Shown here: in pieces, positions 1 through 12,428 of the stretch | Layout of the letters: every line of letters begins with the position of its first letter | Position numbering within the stretch: the first letter of the stretch is position 1 | Origin: Perkinsus olseni | Taxonomy: Eukaryota > Perkinsozoa > Perkinsida > Perkinsidae | Assembly (NCBI GenBank): GCA_013115135.1 | Contig: JABANP010000199.1 | Span: 25,346 to 89,345, forward strand | Reading direction: 5' to 3' | DNA: 64,000 nt | Notes under the pieces: model-generated | Seen by the model: the letters and a program-made list of their open reading frames with translations, nothing else | Database searches by the model: none | Told to the model about the DNA's origin: nothing | Translations under genes and position numbers: made by a program

Positions 1-1
1 T

Positions 2-232
2 GGCAACTCGGACCTCATGGCCAACGTCCTCAGCTCTGGCGGTATCCGCTTCTATCACGCTATTTATACACTCTCGCTCTTCATCGAGGACTGGCGGGAT
101 ATTGAATCTTCTCTGCGCGGTTTTGATGGTGGACCGGCGAGGGTTGTTGATGCTGTAGACGCTGTGCTTCCTGAGGTGGAAGATCTTGCTGTCACTCCGG
201 TGTCCCTCCCCAGAATTGCCCCGGCATCATAG
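2..232 (+). CDS. 3' end of a FUSC-like membrane transporter paralogue (partial)
   Basis: The reading frame enters at the left edge and ends at TAG 230-232. It encodes the last ~76 residues of a protein whose LSSGG...HAIYTLSLFIEDW signature matches the C-terminus of the downstream genes at 19366-22158 (VLSSGGGVGVHEAIH) and 9640-12288. This marks it as the first visible member of the same-strand array, nearest to the second subfamily. The next gene starts only 140 bp downstream. The function is inferred from the paralogues only: this piece is the cytosolic tail and carries no membrane segment. Confidence 0.6.
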   Translation, partial: GNSDLMANVLSSGGIRFYHAIYTLSLFIEDWRDIESSLRGFDGGPARVVDAVDAVLPEVEDLAVTPVSLPRIAPAS

Positions 233-372
233 CGATGCCTCGGAACGTGATTCGGCTGATTTGTTTTCGCTTGTAACTGTCATATGGCTTTTCAGCCCTG
301 CTTGCGTTCACCGGGGCTGCTGAGTGAGTAGTCGGACGCCCCTGTTTCCCGTAGTGGCTTTATAACTGTAAC

Positions 373-3061
373 ATGATCGATCAACTGCCATCTATACCGA
401 TTTGGAATCTCCTCACTGCTATTTACACGGGCGTGCTGGCATGCCTCTGTTCCTGGGCGGTCTTCCTCATGCCGGGAGGCCACGGAGCTAACATTACGGT
501 ACTGAGGAGGGATGAGCGTGGCTGACGGCGTTCCGTTGGGGCCTGCTGGTTACGAAGGATTGTATTGCCGTTCCCCCGTGTTCTTAGGTCCTCGCTCCTA
601 TCTGGGCCTTGATCACCGCTTTCTTGGACGTCAGCGCCAACTACGACCAGTCATTGAGGTCTCTCGTTGGTGCGGCCTTGGGACTCTTCTGCACGGAACT
701 GGTGGCCCTACTGGTCACAGTATGCTCCACCACCGGCTACAGTGCCTGGATCGGCGTCATTGTCAGCTTCCCACTCACGTTCCTACTGGCAATAGGCGAT
801 CCGGCTAGTGGTAGCAAGCTGTGCAAGCTATTCCGGTCGGACGTGGCGATGGAGTCCATGTATATTCCCTTGGCATTCCCCAACGGCCAGCCCTTCTACC
901 ACGGGCTCCTCAGTTCGGGGGCATTCGCGGTTGGGTCTGTGGAGACGATTGTCGCTACTACCGTTCTGAACGCTTTCAATCTGCTGCCTAGGTCTTCGGT
1001 CCCGGCCATACCAGCGTTTGCAAGAGCAGCTGCGGACTACTTCGAGACGCTAGCTACCTACGTCACCAGCGGCACGGATCATCTGAACTTCATCGACCGC
1101 CAGAGGGCCCACTTCGATGTGGCATGGCGTGCTGCAGCAAAGGCGGCGCCCAACCCGAAGATACGGAGTATCATCTATCAGATGTCATCTGAGCTGATCG
1201 CCCTGAGACAGACGTTACGAGATGGCTCCTACAGCCAGAGCATTCTCCATTATATCTGGCATCCTATAGTACCCGACTTGGTGGACCTGAGGCTGGAGGT
1301 GGTCTACTGGCTGAGGCAAACGGCTATGCCGCTGAGGCCTGGAGAGGACATCGATGAGACGGAGCTCCTAGCGATAGCGGAGCAAGTGCAAGGGAGGTTG
1401 ACTGACGAGTCGCTGTTATACAGCAAGGCTGTGGTGTCGGGCGAGTCGGCCTTGTCGCCGGCGAACGACATCGTTCGGTTCCAGTTTGCGTTCTCTCTAA
1501 TAGCACATTTCGCCGTACTCGCAGATGAGTTCCACACACTAATCAGGGAATACGAGATGAGCCTTCCAGAGAAGACCAATAGAGTAAGTAGGATATCCTA
1601 GGTTGATGCGTGGTTCTGATGAATTCTTCCGCTTCGAACGCCCCGTAACGATCATCTTTTTCGGAGATTATTTTTGTCTTTTTCAGTTTGACTGGTGGGG
1701 CCGACTGCGCCGGTATCTTGCCGAGTGCAAGGAGTATTGGATCCATTGGTGGCACTTGCCTTTCTGGGCCTTCGGCAATATGACACTCAGGCAAAGGCTC
1801 GTGCATCCGTTAAGGCTGTCTCTTTCGATCACCCTCTTCGCACTGCCTCTCATTGCCTGGGCTCAGGGGGAGCCTGTAGTGGAGTCCTACGGTTTCTGGG
1901 GACTAGTACCGCTCCTCTTCTGTCTCCTACCGACCCCGGGGGCCTCTCTGGTCAAGGGGACCAAGCGTATCATAGGCACACTGCTAGCAGCTGTTACTGC
2001 CATCATCTGCGTGTCGGCCAATCCCCGCAATATCCCCGCTTATGAGGTCGAGCTGTTCGTAGTGGTTACCTTGGGCAAGCTGGTCTCCCTGTATCCCAGC
2101 ATAGACTACGCCGGTACCGTCTTCGCCTTCACGTGGATGATCATTGGCATCGTCCCTAGCCTCAACGAAACTTATGACAGGACGCAGATGATCTATTGGT
2201 CCCTGTGGAGAGTTGCTCTCACCCTCATCGGCACTTTCGGCGGAACCGTCATCACGTGTTTCGTCTTCCCGACCTTTGCCATGACCAAGCTCAACAAGGA
2301 GTCTGCCCATGAGCTTCTCACTCCAGGCTGACATGGTCGCTGGTTCTATCGAGGAGCTGTGCCGTATCGAGAAGGGCCCCGCGGTTAATCCGGATAACCG
2401 CCGGTATGAAGTTGGAGATTCCTTTTGGAAGTCCTGTGATACCCGCACTGGTCTGACGCCAGAGGCCAGGGCGGAAGCGCTGGTGTTGGGCAAAACTTCG
2501 TTCGTGGACGACACTACTCGGTCTGTGATCAGAATTCAGGGGTTTATCAGCTGCATGGGAAGGAGCTCTCTGGTGGCCCATGCTACCCTGGCTGACTGCA
2601 CTCGCGCTATCGCGGAGCCTTCAATTAGTTTGGTGCTGGATCCACTACGCGACGATCTCTCTAAGCTGGCGGCGTCCATTCGGGACTCGGCCTCGAAGGT
2701 GGCACTGCAGGTCCTGGACGATCACAGTTCGAAGAAGATCATAGTCGATGGGGACTTGGTCGGCAGCCAAGTGAATGTTGAGATGCAGAAGATAGTGGAC
2801 CACTTCGTACGCATCCGAGAGGGCATTCTGTCAGGAAAGGACGCCAACCTGGACGCCTTCACCAAGGCTATTCGGGCTGGCCTCTATACGCTGTACCACA
2901 GCTTGTACACGTTGAGAATGTTCACCGACGACTGGGTCAGGATTGAGACGATTATCCTGGGGTACAAACAGCTCGGTCCAAAACGGACAAGAGCATTAAG
3001 TGGCGCCCCCAAGGAGATGGTCAGCCGTGCCAGAGTCCATCAGCCCAACAACAAGTCGTGA
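373..3061 (+). CDS. FUSC/ArAE-like 12-helix membrane protein, subfamily 1 (array gene B)
   Basis: Three exons are deduced: 373-498, 588-1583 and 1687-3061, with GT-AG introns of 89 and 103 nt, both phase 0. The N-terminal half has about six hydrophobic segments. The C-terminal half repeats that plan (HPLRLSLSITLFALPL, then KGTKRIIGTLLAAVTA, then AGTVFAFTWMIIGIVP), followed by a long soluble tail. The two membrane blocks plus the basic K-G-x-R-R-I-x-G-T motif resemble the FUSC/ArAE/ALMT class of anion exporters. That assignment is by eye, and the substrate is unknown. Closest paralogues are the genes at 12429 and 16118. One extra base near 2318-2324, compared with both of them, breaks the frame between HELL and QADM; it could be a sequencing insertion or a real lesion. 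Confidence 0.7.
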
Positions 3062-3323
3062 GCTATTTCAACATACCTTTTAGTGGGTAGATGCCGACGA
3101 CGTCCACAGGAGCTTTCGGTGTGGTAGGTCATTCTCGACAATATCTTCACTGCTCAACGGCGAGCTCACTGTTGTTGCCTCCTTGGTAGTATTACCACTT
3201 TGATACCGTGCATACATTATTAGCAAAAGTGCTTTCGAATTATATCTGCGTTGTGGCTTCTCCGTCTAGCTTGCAGCGTCGAGTTCGATTGCGATCGGAG
3301 AATCGGCTAGGTTTCGACCGGGG

Positions 3324-6072
3324 ATGGTCGACGAGCCGCGTGTTTCGGTCAGCATGCCGCTTTCCAGCGTAAATGGATTGCCTACTCTCACCTACTTCCA
3401 GCTGGCCAACGCAATCTTCAGCAGTCTGGTGGCCTGTGGTGTAGCGTCGGCACAGTTTCTGCCGTGGTTTGGAGACCGCTTCAGCAATCAGCTATTTGTA
3501 ATAAAGTGGAGTTGTTGTACTAGGTCCGATTTCAGTGCTCGGGCTAGTGATATATTCCTGTGAGGTCTTGTGGGCATTTTCTATAGCGGCTCGGTTTCGT
3601 GAATTAGACGGTGATTACTTGATTTTGTTCAGGCACTCTCGACAGCATGGGCACTTGCGTATACCTCACTAGACTATTCCTTCGCAGTGGACTTCGCGTG
3701 GAAGACATACATCGGAGCGGCCATCGGGGCGGCGCTCGGGGCGGTGGTGGCCTATGCTACAGCGCCTCTCAACGGTGACGTCTACAGTCCGGCATGGTCC
3801 TGCCTGTTCGGACTGCCCTTCTGCTTCATTCTGGCTATGGGGTGCCAGGGGAAGGCGTCGGAGGTGTACTCTTATACGAGCGCTCTCCTAAGGATGTACA
3901 GCATCCTGGCATTTGGTGAGGGCGAGCCCTACAACAAGGCCCTTTTTATCATACTAGTTGGTTTCTTCTCTGACATGGTGCCGATGCTCATCGTTTCTGT
4001 CCTCAATTGTTTCAACCTTCTACCGGTTAAGTGCTCACCGCCGCTGCCGCGCTTTGAACGCGCGTTGAAGGGCTACCTGGAGTTGTCGGTCTTCCATCTG
4101 GCGGATGCGGTGGACCATAAAAATGAGTTTAATCGGAAGCGGAATGATCTGGTCGAGGCGCACCGCGCTGTTGTGAGAGGCAGCGTTTCGAAGCCGCTGA
4201 AGCTGGACGTGGCCAACATAGTTGGCCTTCTGTATGGCTTCCACGCCTGTACTACAGCCGAGGGCTTTGGGGCGCAAGCACGGGCTCACTTCTGGGAGCC
4301 ATTGCGAAGGGACATGTGGGAACTAGTTTCCCGTGTTGGCAGGGCGCTGACGGAGTCTTTCGATCCGGACCTGGTGGAGAGTCTGAGGACACTAGGTGGC
4401 CGGGTGACGCAGCAGATCAAAAGCTTAACGGTTGAGTACAGTCGGAACGCAGCGGATGCTAAATGCGCAGTGTTTTCTGGGAAGGAGTTGGCGCGAATAG
4501 AGATGGCCCTGCTCACAGTGCCACGGTGTAGTATAATAGTAGCGGACTATGTTGAGAAGAGACACAAGGAGGATTCGACTCGGAATCCGATTACTTGTCA
4601 AGTAGTGTCGGACGGTGGCGCGCTTGTCCTTTGCTGCAGATCGCTGCTGGAGGGGGGCACTCTCTTTCTCACTTCAGTTACCATTGCCGTCGTTTGTTCG
4701 AGACTTCCAAGGTTGGTTCGGGAAGCCCTGGTACCCTCCTACGCTCTCCTGGTGGGAGCGCATCCGCTATCCTCTACGGCTTACCATCTGTCTTCAAGCC
4801 GTCGTCTGGCTAGCAGTTGGTCTTGCCACTCGGTTCGAGGTTCTAGCTGCGGAGGGGTGGTGGATCATCGTTCCTGCGATCTTGTGCTCGTTCGATGCTT
4901 TCGGCTTGACGGTCATTAAAAGCGCGCGGAGGATATTTGGTATCTTCCTAGGTGGGGTTCTTGCGCTGATACCTGTTGCGATTCATCCGGTTAATCGGCC
5001 GGCTTTCTTGCTGGAGCTCTTCATCGTCGGTAGTGTCACCAAGCTGGTCACTGATTTCCCCAGCGTCGACTACACTGGTCTGCAAACCGGGGTCACGTTT
5101 ATCATTGTGGGGTTTGCCGACGGAATCAACCCAGGCCTGAGGGAGGATGAACGCTTTCAACTGGCGGGATTGCGCCTCCTGTGTAACACAGGTGGGCTGG
5201 TTTTATTTTTGCTGATGACTTTGCTGACGCGCCCGCCCTATTCGGGCCACCTTCTCGCCAAGACCACATCGCGAGAGCTCGGCAGCATAGCCGATTATGT
5301 GTCGTCGGTTGTGAGGGCATTGCGAGCTGGGCCTGAGGTAGCCTTCCCTGACAGGGTGGAGAAGGGTTTGGCTCTACTGGACGCTGATGCCGCGAGAATA
5401 GCGAAGATTCCCTCGGTCGAGACAGAAGCTAGAGCATTGAAGGTATTGCGAATAACTACTACTGGCTGTGGGGTGAAGCCAAAGAGACTCGCTGCTGCGC
5501 AAACCCACATGTCGAGTCTATTGCACAGCATTGCCGTGGTCTTCACTGAGTTCCACAACTGCGACCGCAAGATGGGCCCGGCGGCACGGCAGTTGCTGCT
5601 CGAGCCGATATCGGGCCTCCTGGAAGATTTCGAAGAGTCCTTGAAGGCGTCTGCCGAGGAGCTCAGCGTCGTATTGACGCGGAAAGTGTCTGCTAGTCGA
5701 GCCACTAGAGCCGCCCGGGATGTTTTAGAGGCCTACTTGCGGCTGGCTGCAGCTTTCGAGACGGTTCGTGCAGAGCTGTTATTTAGGCGAACTTGGGCTA
5801 CTTCGGGCGAAGTGATGGCGTCGACAAAGCTGGCTGAGGTCGTGTCTGGAGGCGGAGGGGTCGGAGTGCACGTGGCCGTGTATACTCTAGGGCACTTCAT
5901 CGAAGATTGGATAACGGTCGCTAACAGCTTGCTAGGGTCGGATATAAGGCCTCCCAACGACCCGCCGTCTGAAAAGGATTGGACGACGTCAGCGGACTCC
6001 GTTTCACCGGGCTCCTGCATCCTCACAGTGCCGAGGTGTGTGTCGGAGGGTTCGTTGCTACGACGGAAGTAG
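3324..6072 (+). CDS. FUSC/ArAE-like 12-helix membrane protein, subfamily 2 (array gene C)
   Basis: Exons are 3324-3497, 3633-4601 and 4678-6072, with phase-0 introns of 135 and 76 nt. No frame break is needed, so this is the cleanest three-exon member and a good reference for the array. The first half contains the membrane block from WKTYIGAAIGAALGAVV to LNCFNLLP. The second half starts LPLPSFVRDFQGWFG and holds six further helices, including a K-S-A-R-R-I-F-G-I-F-L-G motif. The C-terminus carries the subfamily-2 signature SGGGGVGVHVAVYTLGHF followed by IEDW. A plasma- or organelle-membrane exporter of organic anions is the family-level guess, without evidence for a substrate. Confidence 0.75.
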
Positions 6073-6492
6073 GAGCATCTATAAATCTTTAGCGTGCGTT
6101 CGTCATCATGAACGTCAAATTAGTATTCATGGCTAGTCGAGCCGCCGACTGGTAATATTCATGTTTCATTTTTTCTTCTTCATCGGGTCTCAACGGCCCC
6201 CTTTGTTTGAAGAGCTCGTTGCCGGCGACGTTATCATTTTTTCAACCTTCACAGTACTGAAAACATTGACGCAGTCGCGTTCACGCTGCGAAGGTATACA
6301 TTTACTGAATGGTCACTGACTGAACAAACCCAAACTGAATGGTCTCTGCCAGATAACATTCAGTTCGGGTTTGTCCAGAGACTCTCTGGGCAGTTCTACT
6401 GAGAGAGTAGCAATGGTCCGCTCCGTCACGGGCTCTCCTTCGTTTGATGGACCGCATTTGTCAGTGCTTGCTTACGCTCGGCTTGACCCACT
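6073..6492. other. Intergenic spacer between array genes C and D, with inverted repeat
   Basis: No gene is seen. The spacer holds an imperfect inverted repeat (6320-6341 with 6357-6378, 20 of 22 positions paired, 15-nt loop), immediately followed by a CCAGAGA-C-TCTCTGG palindrome at 6375-6389. It lies about 115 bp upstream of the start codon of gene D, so a promoter role is possible but untested. Confidence 0.6.
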
Positions 6493-9343
6493 ATGGCTGA
6501 GGCCTTCCTCGATCGACAGTACACGAGATTTCGACTCCTAGACGCCCTCTACACCGGCCTTCTCACCTGTGTTGTATCGGGCATCCAGTTTTTGCCTTTC
6601 GCCAAGGACCATTTCGAGGCCCAGCTGTTGGTAGTACAAGGGAGCGTTGCTTGCGTCATTGAGCACCGTCACCGTACTCTCGTGCTTGGCCGTTTGCGTG
6701 GTCTCTTTCCTTGGGAATTTGCTGATAAAATCATATCATGTCTATTCTCAGGCTCTTGCAACTGTCTGGGCGGCCATGACGAGTACGCTCGATTATCATA
6801 CGGCCGTTACCGAGTCCTGGAAGATCTACTTGGGCAGCGTTATGGGCGGTACGGTATCAGTGGTAGGAGCTGCCATTGTCGTGGCTTGTAACGGCGGAAC
6901 GTACAATATCCTCTGGGGCAGTTTGTTCGCCTTGCCATTCTGTTTCTTGGGCTCCTGTATGTACGTTGGTAAGATGTCTGAGGCTTTATCGTGGGTAAGC
7001 TTCGTTGTGAGGCTCTATAGTGTTGCTACCTTTGCTGGCGAAGCAGAGCCTTTCGCCAAAATGGCCTTCACTGTGGTTATGGGCTTCGTGGCCGATATCG
7101 TGCCGGTGCTGGTGACTGCGGTTCTGAACATTTCCGGCTTGCTGCCGAGTAAGGGGCCGCCTCCATTTGACGCCTTCGAACGAGCGACTCGGGACTTCTT
7201 GGAGACCAGCATGATCTGCGGTATGGAGGCTGGTGACCATAGGAAGGAGTTGGCTCGGCGGCAGAACGCGATGCACGATGCTATGAGGGCTGCGTTGCCG
7301 AAGGCTGATAGGACCCTGCAGCTCTCCATGTTCAAGATGACCGCGATATTGGATGGCTTTACGGCAGCGTGTTCGGTCAAGTACCTCGACCCAGTAGTTA
7401 ACCGAGAGATCTGGGAACCCCTCCAGGCGGACCTGCGAGCACTGTGCTCTAGAGCGTTCCGATTTCTCAGCGGAACTCCGAAAAAGGTGGAAGAAATAGA
7501 GGAGTTGCGATGTAGCAGCGAGCGTGTGAAGGGTCGTATCAAGCTGATGCTGATGTCCTACAGTAAGGGCTTGGTCAGATGCGAGGACTGGAGGTGGGTG
7601 GCGTCGGGGAGGGAGCTCTCCAGGGTCGAGGCAGCTCTGATTGCTGTACCACATTTTGCGGAAGCTTTGGCAAGTTATTTAGAGGCAAAGCCGGAGGGGG
7701 TGCCGAGGAAAAGTTGGGCAGATTATGTAAGTCGGAGGAGGGACTTTCGCGACTGAGGGAGGCTCATCCGGAGCTTCTCTCGCCGAGTCTTTCCGTACGG
7801 CTGACTGAGTGTGTCTGAGAGTAGCTCGCAATCGTTGTTGGCGCTTGCTGTGCATGGTGAGATTCACGCAATGTAGTTGGCGGCGGCTTGGGCGAATACG
7901 TTCTCGTGTGGTAAGTGCTGTCTATCTCTCAGCCTGGATTCTCAGGTTCCCCTGCCACCTTTCATGATGAATTTCCGGGCATGGTGGAAGAAGCCTTCGT
8001 TCCCTCGGATGTCTGCTTGGAGTTTCCTCGCCTTCCCTCTACGCTTCACTCTAGCTGTGCAGTTATTACTCTGGCCTGTATTGGGCTTGGCACAGAAGTA
8101 CTCTTCCCTGGCGGTGGACGGCTGGTGGGTCGTACTAGTGGCAGTCATGTGCTCCTTCCCCGAGGTCGGGCCTACGGTCAGCAAGGCCCTCAGGCGGCTC
8201 GCTGGGGTTGTTGCTGGTGGAGTATTAGCGGTCATTGCGATACTTGTTAACCCAGGGAACGCGCCGGCTTTGATGCTGGAGCTCTTCATCGTCACGTGCG
8301 CTGCAAGGTTCCTCACAGGAACGCCGAAGTATGGTTACGCTGGCCTGCAGATGGGCATTACTTTTGCCATCATGGGCTTCGCTGACGGTATTGCAGTGTC
8401 GCTGACTCAGACCGAGAGGGAAATCTTTGCGGCGAAAAGGTTCCTATTCACACTTACTGGGCTGATCGGCTCAACGCTGATTCAAGTGGTTGCTTGGCCC
8501 TCCTTCTCTTCTAAATTACTCGCACAGGCGACGGCAACCGAATTGAAAGGAAATCTCCAAGGCCGTGTCAGCTGCCGTACTGCAGCTGTTGCTTCGAGAC
8601 GAAAACGGCGGGCGTGCTGCTGGTTGCCAATATGAGAGCGACGTCGAGCTCCTGTTGTTGGGACTCGACTCTGAACGACGTAAGAAAGTATCTTCGGTAG
8701 CAGAAGAGGACGTATTCTTTCCGACTGGTGAGGGTGAGCACTTCTGGCGGAGCTGTCACCACGAGCAAGGTACTGGCTGCACAGGAGGCGATAGGAAGAG
8801 CGCACACGAGTGCCGTTGTCGCTTACGAGGGGCTGAGGGCGTGCGGTGCTTGCATGAGTGGCTTTGCGGCCTCCGTGCTGTTGCTTCCCGTCCGTGCCAG
8901 ACTTTCGGAGTTTGCTGAGTCCTGTGAAGCGTCCGGGGAGCGTCTGTCGGAAGCACTATTGCGTGCTTCGGCCCTGGACTCGAGCTAGGGACTCCTGCCG
9001 AGAGATCTTGGATGCGACGCTTGCAGTCATTGCTGCCTTCGAAGACGTCCGCATGGAGCTGCTATTCCGCAAGACATGGACGCGCCGGGCAGAGGACGAG
9101 GATATCTCCTCCACTGCTATGGTCGAGGCTCTCGCCTATGGAGGCGGCCTTGGGCTGCATATAGCTCTGCATGCTCTCGAGGCCTTCGTACGCGATTGGA
9201 CTGATGCTGCCAACATGCTCCTTGACTGCGACATCAGGCTGCCAAATTTCCCTCCTGACGGTTCCGGCTGGAATTACACAGGGAAAAATATTCCCACGAT
9301 ACTTGCAAGACGGAGTCTATCAGAAGTGGTCATTCGCAAGTGA
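6493..9343 (+). CDS. FUSC/ArAE-like membrane protein, subfamily 2 (array gene D)
   Basis: Exons are 6493-6630, 6752-7726 and 7946-9343, with phase-0 introns of 121 and 219 nt at the same places as in gene C. Exon 2 encodes the first membrane block (ALATVWAAMTSTLDY onward). Exon 3 begins VPLPPFMMNFRAWW and holds the second block. In the soluble tail, alignment with genes C and E needs three frame changes, each caused by one extra base, near 8549, 8721 and 8980. The tail is recognisable on both sides of each break, up to the FEDVRMELLFRKTW and GGGLGLHIALHALEAF signatures. The tail is either decaying or mis-sequenced. Confidence 0.65.
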
Positions 9344-9639
9344 CTACTAATCACTTTTAAATGTTTGTTGTCCAAGCTTATCACAGGCTGGCTCGATGCG
9401 GTTTTTTACTGTGGTGCTGGGCTGAACGCCCTTCGCATGCACAGTAGAAGTCGCGCATATATGAATACTTCTCTCCAAACGCGCTTAATCGCGAATAATT
9501 TTTTAAGCCAGTCGAGAGACAGCCTTTGAGTTATGGTAGATGGAGTTCGGTCCTGCAGAGAATTCCCCTCAACGTCGCTCCAAGTTGCCGGGATCATTTT
9601 TCTCTAGGTAGTTCCCATGCCCGTTGGTTTCTATTAAAA

Positions 9640-12288
9640 ATGTCTGGGTATGCGTCAAGTTACGTGATACCGCAATTTCCTCGTTACCAACTGCTCAACG
9701 CTCTCTATACCGGCGTTGTGGCCTGCTTGTGTGCAATACCGCAGTTCCTGCCCGTACTGGAGGAGAATCTGAATCGTCATCTTTACGTAAGGCACAATAA
9801 TTTCGCAGTGGAATGCGCAGCCGAGATTACGCATTTTCAGGCCTTGGCGATAGTATGGTCGTTGAACACGAGCTCTCTGGACTTCCCAACGGCTCGGGAG
9901 ATGTCATGGAAGATCTTCATGGGAAGTTGCGGCGGAGCGTGTTTGGCCAGCGCTGTTGTGTCACTCGCCGCTGCCATGAACCACGGCGTCTATAATCCCT
10001 TCTGGGGCACTCTACTGGCCACGCCCGTCTGCTTTATCGTTGCGACCGGCCAAAGGTCGAAGTTCGTCAACGTTTACTCGTACATCAGCTGCTTGCTGAG
10101 GATGTACAGCGTGGTCACCTTCGGTGGCGCTCTCCCATTCGTCAAGATATTCTCAGAGATGCTAGCGGGCTGCATTGCGGGCTTCGTTCCATTGACTCTA
10201 GTTGCTATACTTAACTGTCTAAATTGGCTGCCGCGCAGCCGACCCGATCCCTTGCCGCTTTATGAGCACTCTTCCACGAGCTTCCTCGAGTCCTCTGTGT
10301 GCTTCATCTTGGACGGTGAGAGGCATCGAGATGAGCTCGATCGGAAGCTGCGGAAGCTCGCTAGCTCCCGCCGCGCTGTGATGTCAAGTACCACGAACGA
10401 TGCCCTCAAGCTGTGCGTCTTTCGCATGACAGGCTTCCTCGATTGCCTGAGGGTCTCCTGTACACTTGACGCTTTCAGCTCGGCCGCTGTGAAGTACTTC
10501 TGGGAGCCCGTCCAAACTGATATGTGGTACCTCGTGTCCGGTAGCATCGCCCTTCTCCGCGACGGGCCCTACACGGTACGATCCCGCTGAACTCGAAGAG
10601 GCGGGCAAGAGGCTTCGCATACAAATTAAGGAGACTATGATGAACTACAGCAGAGACGTGGCCGACCGCAAGTCTGTTCTGGTGTCGACAAGGGAGATGG
10701 CTCGTGCCGAGTCAGCCATGCTGGCCACTCCTCGGTTCTCTATTCTGGCGGCGGAGTACGCTCGATTGAAATGCTCCGAAGGGAAAACATCTAGGACGAT
10801 CGAGAGCTATGTGAGTCGAGCGTGGTTAGTCGTTTCCTTGTCGAACAGCTTCTGTCCCAGGTACCCTTGCCTGTGTGGTTGCGTCATCCTGTCCTGTGGT
10901 TCCACAGGCCGCTGTATCCACCGAAGACACCTACCTGTGAGAAGCTTTCCTTCCCTTTGAGATTGTGTACCACACTCACTATTATACTTCTTTCTATACT
11001 TGGCGCGGGCACGCGGTTCGAGATCGTTAAGAGCGAGGGATACTGGATTGCTGTATCAGCAATCACATGCTTTCTGCCGACCCTCGGCGCCACTCTAGGC
11101 AAAGGCTTTCGGCGTCTCATGGGGGCCCTTTTGGGCGGAGTCCTCGCACTAGTCGCTGTCACAGTTCACCCCAATGACAAGGACGCGTTCATGCTCGAGC
11201 TCTTCTTGATTGCCAGCGCGGCCAAGTTCCTCATGCAGTTACCCAAAATAGGGTATGCCGGTATGCAGATGTGCACCACCTTCGTCATTGTTGGATTCGC
11301 TAATGGCATCGACGATACCTTGTCAGAGCCCAAACGACGCGAGCTTGCGGCCCTTCGTATGCTCTTTACTGTTCTGGGTTTGCTGGTGTCTCTCGTTCTC
11401 TGCGTGGTCACCTATCCTACCTTTTGCTGTCGTCGGCTTGCTCGGGGCACGGCAGAGGAGATAGACACGATTGCAGGGGTGGTGGCTTCCGGAATCGGAG
11501 CGTTAGTGCAGCGGAATCCAGACAGCCAAAAGGCCAATGATTGCTTCAAAGGTTTACTGGAGACTGGTACGGTGCTGCTCGACGCCAACTCTGCCAGGGT
11601 TGCAGAGAGTCCATGGGCGGATGAGGAGACCGTCTTTCTCGGCTTGCTTGGCATCAATCCCTCTCGCTGCAAAGTCCATGCAAAGTCTATATTGTCCGGT
11701 CAGCGGCTGGTGACACGAGTTATCACCAGTGCATTGGTGGCGTACGATAATCTGAAGAACTGTGACGAGAGGATGAGCGCTACGTCTGATCATCTCCTGC
11801 TTGAACCTGTACGACCGCTGCTCACTGAGCTAAGCTCGAAGCTCTTGGTATCTGCCACAGAGATTCAGGATGTCCTCGTCGGCAAGGCGGATGTTGAGGC
11901 TGCTCGGGACGCGACGGCTGAGACGCTGGAGGCCATGGTGAGAATCTTTGCGCAGTTCGCAGATGTGCGCAGCAAGCTGCTGTACAGTCGAACTTGGACG
12001 GCGGAGCGAGAGGTGACTGCCTCGACGAAAATGGTGGAGGTTTTCTCGAGCGGCGGAGGAGTTGGCCTGCATGAGGCATTGCACAATGTTGGGGTCTTCA
12101 TCGAGGACTGGGTCGCTCTGGCCAACGCCTTGCTTGGATCAGACGTGCGCCCTCCGAACATGCCAGCAGAGGATATCGAGCTTGTACCATACGGTGCTTC
12201 CGAAACTAAGCCTAAGCGTCGGAGAAGTAGAGCCATAACGGCGGCTACCTTTTCGTACAAGCGTCGAAGTCGCGAGCATCTCGTTTGA
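9640..12288 (+). CDS. FUSC/ArAE-like membrane protein, subfamily 2 (array gene E)
   Basis: Exons are 9640-9786, 9841-10810 and 10861-12288. The introns are 54 and 50 nt; the first is a multiple of three without a stop, so retention would only add 18 residues. The protein keeps all family marks: VPLPVWLRHPVLWFH at the start of exon 3, KGFRRLMGALLGGVLALV in the second membrane block, and SSGGGVGLHEALHNVGVF plus IEDW at the end, then a basic tail rich in K and R. One extra base near 10570 shifts the frame in exon 2 compared with gene C. Gene F begins only 140 bp after its stop. Confidence 0.7.
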
Positions 12289-12428
12289 GTTGGTATCCGT
12301 GCTCTCTATTATTACTCCATAATATATTGGCTTTGCCGCATATTATTTTCCCTTCACTCGATAGTCTTCTGTTGGCCTCTTCCTGGTAGTGGGCGTGGAT
12401 TTTACGATTCTCAGTGTTCCGCTTGGCA

